Of a stretch of DNA of 18,314 nucleotides, positions 7,337-14,026 are shown piece by piece. A program made the translations under genes and the position numbers. Source of the stretch: Pseudomonadota bacterium (GTDB lineage: Bacteria > Myxococcota > UBA9042 > PHBI01); NCBI GenBank assembly GCA_005772945.1, contig SXIE01000403.1, forward strand, positions 1 to 18,314, read 5' to 3'. The notes beneath the pieces are model-generated. The model saw only the letters and a list, made by a program, of their open reading frames with translations, was not told the origin of the DNA and did no database searches. Position 1 is the stretch's first letter, and each line of letters opens with the position of its first letter.

Positions 7337-7775
7337 GGCGAACCTTGCGCCCGAGGACCGCGAAGAGCAGGAACCCGACCGGACCGAGCCAGAGCGTGAG
7401 GCCGAGGCACGGCACGAGCCAGCGATGGGCGAGTTCGAGCTCGCGCGCGCGCCGCGACATCCAGCAGCCGATCGCGAGATCGAACGCGAGGTAGTGGATC
7501 CATGCCGCCGTGAGGACTCCGCGATCGTCGAACAGGCGCTTCACACCGTCCAGCGTGAAGAAGTCGCCGTCACTGCCGCCTCCGATGAAGGTCGCAATGA
7601 CGAGCCCCGCGTAAAGCGTCGCGATGGCGATCGACGGCGCCATCGTCTGCCGGACCCATGTGGCTGCGCGCGTTTGCGGCAAGGCGATCAGCAGGACCCA
7701 ACCTGCGAGCGCGATCGCGTTGCTGGCGTAAAAGACGACGTCGTAGGCCACCAAGTCGGATGCAGCAACTTGCAA
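7326..7775 (-). CDS. ABA4-like (DUF4281) four-helix membrane protein
   Basis: This 149-residue protein has four predicted transmembrane helices: about 14-33, 46-64, 87-106 and 118-141. Conserved-looking blocks are GVLTAAWIHYLAFDLAIGCW and HRWLVPCLGLTLWLGPVGFLL. They match the ABA4-like family (DUF4281), named after the plant neoxanthin-synthesis factor; the biochemical role of bacterial members is unknown. The start is uncertain. The TTG at 7775 sits 6 nt after the glyoxalase stop, suggesting translational coupling, but has no good Shine-Dalgarno, and TTG/GTG codons a few residues downstream are alternatives. It is the last gene of a unit with the dikinase-like and glyoxalase genes. Its 3' end overlaps the convergent glycosidase-like gene by 11 bp. 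Confidence 0.82.
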   Translation of the reverse strand: MQVAASDLVAYDVVFYASNAIALAGWVLLIALPQTRAATWVRQTMAPSIAIATLYAGLVIATFIGGGSDGDFFTLDGVKRLFDDRGVLTAAWIHYLAFDLAIGCWMSRRARELELAHRWLVPCLGLTLWLGPVGFLLFAVLGRKVRLNA

Positions 7776-7781
7776 GTGACG

Positions 7782-8207
7782 TCACCAGTCGCCGATGTTC
7801 GGCGCGGAAGCCCAGGGCTCGGCGGGCGCGAGCGCTTGGCCGGCCTGGAGCAGCTCGACCGAGTGTCCGTCGGGCGACTTGACGAAGGCCATGCGCCCAT
7901 CGCGCGGCGGCCGATGGATGGTGATGCCCGCATCGCGAAGGCGCGCGCACGTGGCGTAGATGTCGCCGACTTCGTACGCGAGATGGCCGAAGAAGCGCCC
8001 CGTCGGATAGGGCTCGCGCTCATCCCAGTTGTGGGTGAGCTCGATCTCGGCGCCGTCCCCGTCGGCGCCACTGCCCAGAAAGACGAGCGTGAAGCGCCCT
8101 TGCGGGCTCTCGCGCCGACGGGTCTCGCGCAGGCCGAGCGCGCCGACGAAGAACGCCAACGCGCGATCGAGTTCGCGAACACGCAGCATCGTATGAAGGT
8201 ATCGCAT
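7782..8207 (-). CDS. gloA: Lactoylglutathione lyase (glyoxalase I)
   Basis: This 141-residue single-domain vicinal-oxygen-chelate enzyme converts the hemithioacetal of methylglyoxal and glutathione to S-lactoylglutathione in the cytoplasm. Four metal ligands are recognisable at classical spacing: His5 in LHTMLRV, Glu56 in AEIELTHNW, His75 in FGHLAYEV and Glu118 in DGHSVELL. These sit almost exactly where E. coli GloA has His5, Glu56, His74 and Glu122. The length suits the short nickel-type enzymes. The ATG at 8207 is chosen because GAGG lies 5 nt upstream and the protein then opens MRYLHTML as in the family; an in-frame ATG at 8234 would overlap the preceding stop. It lies 14 nt after the dikinase-like gene and 6 nt before the ABA4-like gene, so the three are probably one transcript. 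Confidence 0.93.
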   Translation of the reverse strand: MRYLHTMLRVRELDRALAFFVGALGLRETRRRESPQGRFTLVFLGSGADGDGAEIELTHNWDEREPYPTGRFFGHLAYEVGDIYATCARLRDAGITIHRPPRDGRMAFVKSPDGHSVELLQAGQALAPAEPWASAPNIGDW

Positions 8208-8221
8208 CGCGTCCTCGACGG

Positions 8222-9325
8222 TCAGGGGCCCCATCCCGGATACGGCCGCGCCGACGTGATGACAAGCCCGGGTGTCTCGCCCGGCGGGCCGGTGAAAGCG
8301 AACCCGACCTCGAGGCCGTAGAAGGTCTGGGCCGCTTGATGAACGGGGGCGAACAGGGTGTGGATGGCGTCGAGCGCGCGCCCGAGCTGGTACGCCTGGG
8401 TGTTCGTCAGGACCGGCGCCCCCGGCGCAACGAGGCTGGAGCGCGCAAGAAACAGCTGCGGCTGACCCGGGTAGTACCAGTAATAGAGGATGCGATCGTG
8501 GCTCACGCCCGGCGCGGGCGCTGCAACCGAGGCGGCGCCCGTCTGGGCGTCGACGACGAACGCCGGCTCGAGACCCTCCAGGTCATAGACGTTCGCGGAG
8601 ATCGCGAGGCCGTTGGCGGCTGGCGCAGCGGGGGCCGGCGTGAGGACGAGTCCCATGCCGACCTCGGCTTGGGCGATACCTCGGTAGGCGCGTTCGTCGA
8701 AGGCGGCGAGAGACCAGGCGCTGGCCCAGACCGATTTGATCGTGAGCTCCAGCGAGCGCGCGGGGTCGTCGGGATCGGTCGTGCGTGTGACCGCGAGAGC
8801 GGCGCCGACGAAGCCGCGCAGAGCCTCCGCGTTCGTGCTCGATGCGACCTGGAGCGATCCGGACGGAAACGTCGCGAGCGCGCTCGCGAGCGCAGCCACG
8901 AAGTCGGCGTCGAGCGGTGCGGCGACCAGCGCGCCCCGGAACGCCTCGAGGCGGGCGCTCCGAACCAACGGATCGCTCACGACCTCGGAGTCTGCGAGGA
9001 GGGCGGCGAGCTCTGTGTCGAGCCCGTTCGACGCGAGGTGTCGCTCGTACCAATGGATCGGAACGGCGAGACCGTCGGTCGCCGGCGCGTTGGCGCCAAT
9101 GCGCAACATCGCGGCGAGGTGGCTCGCAGTGGCCCCGTAGGCGGGAATGGTGACCTCGAACGCATGCGCGAGTGCGCCGGTGGGAAGGAGCGCGCTGAGC
9201 GCCACGAGCTGGACGCGGGTCGTATCCTTCGCCGGTATCTGGACGGTGGGCTGCGGATGCTCGGTCCACCAGGCGCTCGCCTCGGCCTCGGTGATGGCGT
9301 GGATCTGCCAGTCGAACGCGCCCAC
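8222..9325 (-). CDS. PEP-synthase/PPDK N-domain-like protein, C-terminal half after in-frame TGA
   Basis: This open frame continues, in the same register, the lipoprotein gene that stops at 9338. About 367 residues follow from a GTG at 9325. VPIHWYERHLASNGLD (88-103), ASSTNAEALRGF (161-172), IKSVWASAWSLAAFDERAYR (196-215), EVGMGLVLTP (221-230) and the terminal SARP (358-361) match the pyruvate phosphate dikinase / PEP synthase nucleotide-binding domain (PF01326). In active relatives the STNAE block is preceded by an Arg that contacts ATP; here that position is Ala161, so catalysis is doubtful. The GTG lacks a properly spaced Shine-Dalgarno, so independent translation is unlikely. The segment is best read as the rest of one protein split by a stop codon. 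It may be recoded, a recent pseudogene or a sequencing error. gloA starts 14 nt later. Confidence 0.8.
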   Translation of the reverse strand: MGAFDWQIHAITEAEASAWWTEHPQPTVQIPAKDTTRVQLVALSALLPTGALAHAFEVTIPAYGATASHLAAMLRIGANAPATDGLAVPIHWYERHLASNGLDTELAALLADSEVVSDPLVRSARLEAFRGALVAAPLDADFVAALASALATFPSGSLQVASSTNAEALRGFVGAALAVTRTTDPDDPARSLELTIKSVWASAWSLAAFDERAYRGIAQAEVGMGLVLTPAPAAPAANGLAISANVYDLEGLEPAFVVDAQTGAASVAAPAPGVSHDRILYYWYYPGQPQLFLARSSLVAPGAPVLTNTQAYQLGRALDAIHTLFAPVHQAAQTFYGLEVGFAFTGPPGETPGLVITSARPYPGWGP

Positions 9326-9337
9326 CTCGAGCGCGAC

Positions 9338-9340
9338 TCA
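9338..9340 (-). other. In-frame TGA splitting the dikinase-like lipoprotein gene
   Basis: The minus strand reads CGC GCG CTC GAC GGC CAG TGA GTC GCG CTC GAG GTG, that is RALDGQ-stop-VALEV. The frame before and after is identical and the protein homology continues. TGG (Trp) or CGA (Arg) would each be one base away. Confidence 0.9.
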
Positions 9341-10411
9341 CTGGCCGTCGAGCGCGCGTAGCGCCGCGTCGTCCCAGGCGCCGACGAGCGTCAGGTTCGG
9401 CGCTCGGCGGTCCATGGCGCGCGCGTTCAAAGGTCCCGCGGGCGCCTGACGTGCGCTCGTGATGCTGGCGGCGGCGATCCCCATCCGCTCGGGCGCATCG
9501 GGCACGGCGTCGAGGACGACCACGTCGCGCGGCCCGACCTCGGCGGGGGTCAGCGTGCTCGCAGCGATGAAGCGCAGGCGGCCGGTGGTCGCGCCGAGGA
9601 CGAGCGGCTGGTAGCGGGTCGCCTCGACCAGGGCGCTCGTCGTGACGACCGGAATGTCGGGCGCGAGCTCGGCGGCGCGGGCCTCGATGGCACTCGAGGT
9701 CGGATGGAACGCGAGCTCGGCGCCGATGTAGGCATGCGTCCGGAGCGCTTGAAATGCGCTCGTGATCATGGCGCTACTGGCCGTGTCGTAGGGCGCCAGC
9801 TCGTAGACCCACGCGTTGGCACCTTCATAGAAGGTGAGCGCGCCGAGGAGAAAACGGCGCTGCGGCGCGTAGTATTCGCTGGCGTTGAAGCTGCCGAGAT
9901 CGGGCACCGGCGGCAGACCGCGACCCGAGAGATACGTGCGGCAGAAATCGTAGTGCACCGGAAAGAGTGTCACATTCGTGAAGTAGAGGTGAGCGTCGTC
10001 GGCGCGATCGATGACCGTCTTGAGCGAGCGGGCGCCGGCCAGGGCGGCGTCGAGCGGTGGCGCGGCGAGCGCGGCGAAGTCGCTCGCGCATCCCAGCCAC
10101 TCGGCAAAGGGTGTGGGGCCGGCCTCGGGCGCGTCGGCGTCGAGCACGCAGCTCCAGCCGTCGCGCGTGTCGGGCCCCGTGCCGGAATCGCTCTCGTCTG
10201 CGTCGGCGACGTCGACCTCGCCGACCTCGCCCATCGGATCAGACGCGTCGGGCGCGTCGGACGAATCGGGGGCGTCGTTCGCATCGGGCGCATCGGCCAA
10301 ATCGGGCACATCCGGCCCCACCGCGTCCACGCCACTCCCGTCGCCCGCGCACGCCGCGATGCACCCGAGCACGCCCCACGCCACACCCCACCTGCGTCCC
10401 ATTCGCGTCAT
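9338..10411 (-). CDS. Pseudo-PEP-synthase lipoprotein, N-terminal part ending at in-frame TGA
   Basis: This 357-residue product has a signal peptide and lipobox IAAC (Cys21), then an Asp/Ala/Pro linker with three DAPD(A/S)(N/S) units (40-57). A helical region follows (about 120-270, including SEYYAPQRRFLLGALTFYEG). Residues 296-357, from DVVVLDAVPDAPERMGIAAA to RALDGQ, resemble the swivelling phosphohistidine domain of PEP-utilising enzymes (PF00391). In active relatives a PLSHVN-like stretch carries the phosphorylated His; here the aligned residues are APAGPLNARA, with Pro327 at the His position. The protein stops abruptly at the end of this domain, and its nucleotide-binding half follows in the same frame (8222-9337). 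Export of a dikinase-like fold to the ATP-poor periplasm, with key residues missing, argues for a binding or structural role. The ATG at 10411 has only a weak Shine-Dalgarno; an ATG at 10402 is the alternative. Confidence 0.78.
   Translation of the reverse strand: MTRMGRRWGVAWGVLGCIAACAGDGSGVDAVGPDVPDLADAPDANDAPDSSDAPDASDPMGEVGEVDVADADESDSGTGPDTRDGWSCVLDADAPEAGPTPFAEWLGCASDFAALAAPPLDAALAGARSLKTVIDRADDAHLYFTNVTLFPVHYDFCRTYLSGRGLPPVPDLGSFNASEYYAPQRRFLLGALTFYEGANAWVYELAPYDTASSAMITSAFQALRTHAYIGAELAFHPTSSAIEARAAELAPDIPVVTTSALVEATRYQPLVLGATTGRLRFIAASTLTPAEVGPRDVVVLDAVPDAPERMGIAAASITSARQAPAGPLNARAMDRRAPNLTLVGAWDDAALRALDGQ
10241..10294 (-). repeat. 18-bp tandem repeat encoding DAPD(A/S)(N/S) linker
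   Basis: Three imperfect 18-bp units encode DAPDAN, DAPDSS and DAPDAS directly after the lipid-anchored region of the dikinase-like lipoprotein. Confidence 0.75.
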
Positions 10412-10443
10412 GCCGCCGACAGTGCGCGGGCCGCCCGCTCAAC

Positions 10444-10455
10444 GCAAGCGCTTGC
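10444..10455. promoter_or_regulatory. LacI-family-like operator palindrome between divergent genes
   Basis: GCAAGCGCTTGC is a perfect 12-bp palindrome with the AAnCGnTT core typical of LacI/GalR-family operators. It lies in the 95-bp gap between the dikinase-like gene and trpS and overlaps the candidate -35 of trpS. No LacI-type regulator gene is in the window, so binding is only suggested. Confidence 0.4.
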
Positions 10456-10482
10456 CCTTTGCGCCCGCGCGCGGCATATGCT
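10452..10482 (+). promoter_or_regulatory. Candidate sigma-70-like promoter for trpS
   Basis: TTGCCC (10452-10457, 4 of 6 to the -35 consensus) and TATGCT (10477-10482, 4 of 6 to the -10) are separated by 19 bp, slightly longer than ideal. They lie just upstream of the trpS Shine-Dalgarno CGGAG. Weak evidence, sequence match only. Confidence 0.3.
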
Positions 10483-10506
10483 CCGCTTCCCGTCGCGGAG
10501 CCATCT

Positions 10507-11535
10507 ATGACCGCCCCCCTGCCCTCGCCTCCCGTTCCCCAGCGTCGTCGTTCGCTGTCCGGCATCAAGTCGACCGGCTCGCCGCACCTCGGCAATTACC
10601 TCGGGATGATCCGTCCGGCGATCCAGCTGCAGGAGACGCACGACCCGTACTACTTCGTGGCCGACTACCACGCGCTCACCTCCGAGCGCGACCCGGTCGC
10701 GATGCGCCGTCAGACCTACGAGATCGCGGCGACCTTCCTTGCGCTCGGGCTCGACCCGGCACGGGCGGCGTTCTTCCGGCAGTCCGATGTGCCCGAGGTC
10801 ACCGAGCTGAGCTGGCTCCTCTCGTGCGTCGTCACGATGGGCGAGCTCGAGCGCGGACACGCCTACAAGGCTGTGAAGGACGCGGGCGAGGCCGGTCGCG
10901 CGCTGCACGGCCTCTTCGCCTACCCGGTCCTGATGGCCGCCGACATTCTCGCCTACGATTCGAATGTGGTGCCGGTCGGCAAGGACCAGATCCAGCACAT
11001 CGAAATGGCGCGCGACATGGCGATGCGCTTCAACTTCCACTTCGGCGAGACGCTCGTGGTCCCCGAGGCGCTCGTGCGCGAAGACGTGATGACCATCCCT
11101 GGGATCGACGGTCGCAAGATGTCGAAATCGTATGACAATGGCATCGACATCTTCATGCCGACCAAGCGCCTCAAGCAGCGCGTGATGCAGATCGTCACGG
11201 ACTCGACGCCACTCGAGGCGCCCAAAGATCCGGAGACCTGCAACGTCGTGGCGCTCTACAAGCACTTCGCGACTCCGGAACAGCTCGCGGATCTGAAAGC
11301 CAAATATCGCGCTGGCAATTTCGGCTACGGTCACGCGAAATTGGCACTCTTCGAGGCATTGGAGTCGCATCTCGGACCTGCGCGCGAGCGCTACGATCAG
11401 CTCATGGCAGACCTGCCGCAGCTCGAAGATATCCTCCAGACGGGAGCCCGCAAGGCACGGGCGGTGGCGCGCGAGGTGGTCGGGCGCGCGCGCGAGCGGT
11501 GCGGGTATCCCCGCTATCCCGTCGAAACATGGTGA
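10507..11535 (+). CDS. trpS: Tryptophanyl-tRNA synthetase
   Basis: This 342-residue class I aminoacyl-tRNA synthetase attaches tryptophan to tRNA-Trp in the cytoplasm. It carries the HIGH-type signature as SPHLGNYLG (25-33) and the KMSKS loop exactly (204-208). Other typical TrpRS blocks are ADYHALT (52-58), AYPVLMAADILAYDSNVVPVG (138-158, adenylate and Trp pocket region) and KDQIQHIEMARDMA (159-172). The length matches bacterial TrpRS (about 330-350). The ATG at 10507 has CGGAG 6 nt upstream; a frame open further upstream encodes only Arg-rich low-complexity sequence. It diverges from the dikinase-like lipoprotein gene across a 95-bp region with a LacI-like palindrome. It is a housekeeping gene among surface-protein genes. 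Complete, no anomalies. Confidence 0.96.
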   Translation: MTAPLPSPPVPQRRRSLSGIKSTGSPHLGNYLGMIRPAIQLQETHDPYYFVADYHALTSERDPVAMRRQTYEIAATFLALGLDPARAAFFRQSDVPEVTELSWLLSCVVTMGELERGHAYKAVKDAGEAGRALHGLFAYPVLMAADILAYDSNVVPVGKDQIQHIEMARDMAMRFNFHFGETLVVPEALVREDVMTIPGIDGRKMSKSYDNGIDIFMPTKRLKQRVMQIVTDSTPLEAPKDPETCNVVALYKHFATPEQLADLKAKYRAGNFGYGHAKLALFEALESHLGPARERYDQLMADLPQLEDILQTGARKARAVAREVVGRARERCGYPRYPVETW

Positions 11536-11769
11536 TTCTCAAGAAACGGGCGCGGCGCGCGTGTGCCGAACCCAAGGAATCGCGATTCGCGCGGCGAAAG
11601 TGACTTCTTCGGGGACGTCGCAACGCTTAGCGTGTAGCGTGACGTTCATCGAGGAACGTGCAGGAACCCCTGCCTGATCTTGGATGCGCCGATGCGAAGC
11701 GTTCGTGGACTTCGCCCACGGACGGTGCGCGCGTCGACGCGAAGCCACGGCATGCCGTCGGAGGCTCGC
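11536..11769. other. Intergenic region between trpS and the nucleotidyltransferase gene
   Basis: The 234-bp spacer contains a perfect 12-bp palindrome GAATCGCGATTC (11577-11588), an 11-bp hyphenated palindrome ACGCTTAGCGT near 11623-11633, and a short GCAGG-AACC-CCTGC hairpin near 11659-11672. None is followed by a U-tract, so no intrinsic terminator is called. No further gene was seen. Confidence 0.5.
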
Positions 11770-12711
11770 ATGAACTGGGTCATTCTCTTGGCCGGTGGCG
11801 CGGGGACGCGCTTGGCGGATGAGTCGCTACGCCGCTATGGCTATGCGCGTCCCAAGCAGTTCTGTGATTTCGGGGGCGGCACCCTGCTCGAGCTCACGCT
11901 CTTTCGGGCGCGCCGCTTCGCGCCGGATCGCCGCATCGTGGTCATCACGACGCGGCAGCACCGGCGCGACGCCTGCCCGATCATGACGCGCCACCCGCGC
12001 GTGTGTCATCTCGAGCAACCGCGCAATCGCGACACGACGCCGGGGCTGCTCCTGCCACTTCTGCACATCCGCGCGCTCGACCCGGCGGCGACGGTCATCG
12101 TGATGCCCACCGATCATGCGGTCGCGGACGAGGCTGCGTTCGCGTTGGCGGTGGAGCATGCGCTCGAAGTCGTGGCGAGTCACGAGGACGCGATCGCGCT
12201 GCTCGCGGCCGAGCCGTCCGGCCTCGATGCCGACTATGGCTGGCTCGTGCCGGCGCCGCGTTCCGGGGCCGCGCCCGCCGGGTCTCCCGGGTCCGATACG
12301 GAGAAGTGGCCGCCGGTCGCGAGCTTTCGGGAGAAGCCTCTCGGCGACGAGATCCCGCGGCTGCGGGCGGCGGGCGCTCTTCTGAACACGTTCGTCTTCG
12401 CGGCCAGGGCGGCGACGCTCGAGCACGCGTTTCAGCGTTGGGCGCCGGCGTATTTCGAGGGGATTCTGGCGACGCACCGCGAGCCGAGTTTGCTGGAGGT
12501 CACGTTCGATCTGCTCCCCAGCTCGAACTTCTCGCGCGATGTGCTCGAGCGAATGGCTGAGCAATTGCGCATCGTCCCGCTGCCGCCAAGCGCCGGCTGG
12601 TCGGACATCGGGACGCCGGAGCGCCTTGCGAGCGTACGCTGGCCGGGGCCGCGGGACGAGGGCGCGCCGGGGACGTTCGCGCGGACAAGTCACGCATCAC
12701 CGCGCGCATGA
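11770..12711 (+). CDS. Mannose-1-phosphate guanylyltransferase-like nucleotidyltransferase
   Basis: This 313-residue cytoplasmic nucleotidyltransferase starts with the nucleotide-binding signature LAGGAGTRL (7-15) followed by RPKQF (27-31), the pair typical of GDP-mannose pyrophosphorylases. EQPRNRDTTPGLL, VIVMPTDHAV (metal/sugar-nucleotide Asp), a SFREKP block and NTFVFAA follow in the order expected for this family. It lacks the C-terminal cupin-type isomerase domain of bifunctional ManC/AlgA proteins. The spacer between GTRL and PKQF (ADESLRRYGYA) is longer than in classical ManC, pointing to a divergent subgroup. GDP-mannose supply for surface glycans is likely. The ATG at 11770 has GGAGG 5 nt upstream; earlier in-frame ATGs give an Arg-rich extension. 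The stop overlaps an ATG (ATGA) of the next lipoprotein frame, suggesting coupling. The sugar is inferred, so no symbol is given. Confidence 0.85.
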   Translation: MNWVILLAGGAGTRLADESLRRYGYARPKQFCDFGGGTLLELTLFRARRFAPDRRIVVITTRQHRRDACPIMTRHPRVCHLEQPRNRDTTPGLLLPLLHIRALDPAATVIVMPTDHAVADEAAFALAVEHALEVVASHEDAIALLAAEPSGLDADYGWLVPAPRSGAAPAGSPGSDTEKWPPVASFREKPLGDEIPRLRAAGALLNTFVFAARAATLEHAFQRWAPAYFEGILATHREPSLLEVTFDLLPSSNFSRDVLERMAEQLRIVPLPPSAGWSDIGTPERLASVRWPGPRDEGAPGTFARTSHASPRA

Positions 12712-12722
12712 AGGGTGGTTCG

Positions 12723-13957
12723 ATGCGGGGCGGGCGGGCGTGGGTGGGCGTGGTCGGGGTGCTCGCGGCGTGCGCGGGGGATCAGGTCGGCGCCGAGTCC
12801 GAGGTCGAGTCCGAGGCCGCGTCCGAGTCCGAGGCCGAGTCCGAGGTCGCGTCCGAGTCCGAATCCGAATCCGAGGTCGAGACCGAGACCGAGGTCGCGT
12901 CCGAGTCCGAGTCCGAATCCGAGGTCGAGACCGAGACCGAGGTCGAGACCGAGACCGAGACGGACGTCGGGCCCCCCGAGCCAAGCCTCCGCTTCGTGTT
13001 CGCCAAGGACCACTTCGAGGACAACTTCCTGGTCCCGAGCGTCCTCTGGGCCGACGCGACGCGCATCTATCTCGCCGGGTACTCCGGGCGCCTGCACGTC
13101 CTCGCGCGCGACGCGGCCTCCGATTTTGCCGAGCTCCAAAGCCTCGCCATCTCCGACGTCGCGCTCAGCGCCGTGCGTGGCGACGCGAATCGCCTATACG
13201 TCGCGTCGCGCAAGGGCACGCTCTCGGTCTACGAGAAGACGACGCCGCTCACCTTCGTAACACTCGACGTCGTGCCGTACGGCATCGGGGATCTCGCCGT
13301 CGACGCCGGGGCGCTCTTTCTCGGGGGGGCTCGGCGCACATCGTCGTCGATGCCGACCATGTGTACCTCGCGCGCCTCAACGAGAGCGACTGGGGTTACG
13401 AGATCGAGCCGGCCACACTCGCGGTGTTGCGCACCTTCGAAGGGCCTTTCGAGGGCGGCGAAGACGGTCGCACCGGCGTCTATGCACGGACCACCGGCGC
13501 ACGCGTCGGCGCCCTCGGATGGCCCGCGAGCTACCATCGCGCGCACGATTTTCCCGCGCTCGCGCGGTTGCCGGGCACGCTCGTCGAGTTCGTGGCGGGA
13601 TGCTGCGGGCGCGGCGTGGATCCCTTCGATCCCGTCACGCTCGTGGCACGTCCACAGCTGGCGCTGCCCTGGACCAATGCGGTCGTGGCGCGCACGGCCG
13701 ACGCCGACGCCGATTGGATCATCGGCACCGAAGCCGGCCACGTTCTTCGCGTCCGCGCCGGCACCGAGAGCATCGAGGCGGACGTCGATCTGCGCCGCGA
13801 GACCGGACACCTCGGTTCCGAGGACATCGAGATCCGCGCCGTCTGGGCCGACGGGCACGACGACTTCGTGTTCGCAGGCTCGAGCTGGGGCAACGCCCAG
13901 TCGCGGGGACCGACGTTGCCCTCCTTCTTCGTGCTCGTGGCGCCGCGCGTGCGCTGA
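12723..13957 (+). CDS. Propeller-like lipoprotein with Glu/Ser repeat linker, frameshifted at a G7 run
   Basis: The gene opens with MRGGRAWVGVVGVLAAC (lipobox Cys17-region, LAAC), then a long Glu/Ser/Thr/Val linker (12795-12962). A domain with recurring strand-like units follows: TRIYLAGYSGRLHVLARD, NRLYVASRKGTLSVYEK and GALFLGG, which suggests a beta-propeller. After the G7 run at 13323-13329 the frame is lost, but the sister frame (minus one) continues the protein: SAHIVVDADHVYLARL, ADWIIGTEAGHVLRVRA, DDFVFAGSSWG, ending LVAPRVR at 13957. One extra G would restore a single protein of about 411 residues. The ATG at 12723 is preferred for AAGGGTGG upstream; an ATG at 12708 overlaps the preceding stop as ATGA. 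No enzymatic motif is visible and the function is unknown. The lesion may be real, a sequencing error or a slippage site. Confidence 0.75.
12795..12962 (+). repeat. Hexanucleotide repeat tract encoding Glu-(Ser/Thr/Val/Ala) linker
   Basis: Units GAGTCC, GAGGTC, GAGACC, GAGGCC and GAATCC alternate for about 168 bp. They encode blocks such as SESESESEVETETEV, two of which recur as larger duplicated segments. The tract follows the lipobox and precedes the propeller-like domain. Confidence 0.9.
13323..13329 (+). other. G7 homopolymer at the frameshift point
   Basis: The reading frame reads CTC GGG GGG GCT here. With eight Gs it would read CTC GGG GGG GGC TCG GCG CAC ATC and enter the frame that stays open to 13957. 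The exact base lost cannot be placed within the run. Confidence 0.8.
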
Positions 13958-14026
13958 ATACCTGCGACCCTTGCGGCCGCCCGCGCATTGTGGGACATCG
14001 CGGTGGTCGAACGAGGCGAGGTCACG

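Noticed and set aside
9300..9340. Selenocysteine at the in-frame TGA
   Set aside because: No convincing stem-loop was seen just downstream and the family is not known for selenocysteine; left as unlikely.
9325..9340. GTG at 9325 as a genuine independent gene start
   Set aside because: It has no spaced Shine-Dalgarno and would begin inside a domain boundary in the same frame as the upstream gene.
8336..9361. Plus-strand frame opposite the dikinase-like gene
   Set aside because: No recognisable domain, while the minus strand shows PPDK-like motifs.
10408..11370. Minus-strand frame opposite trpS
   Set aside because: The plus strand encodes an unmistakable TrpRS with HIGH and KMSKS motifs.
11659..11680. 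Intrinsic terminator after trpS
   Set aside because: The GCAGG/CCTGC stem is only 5 bp and no T-tract follows.
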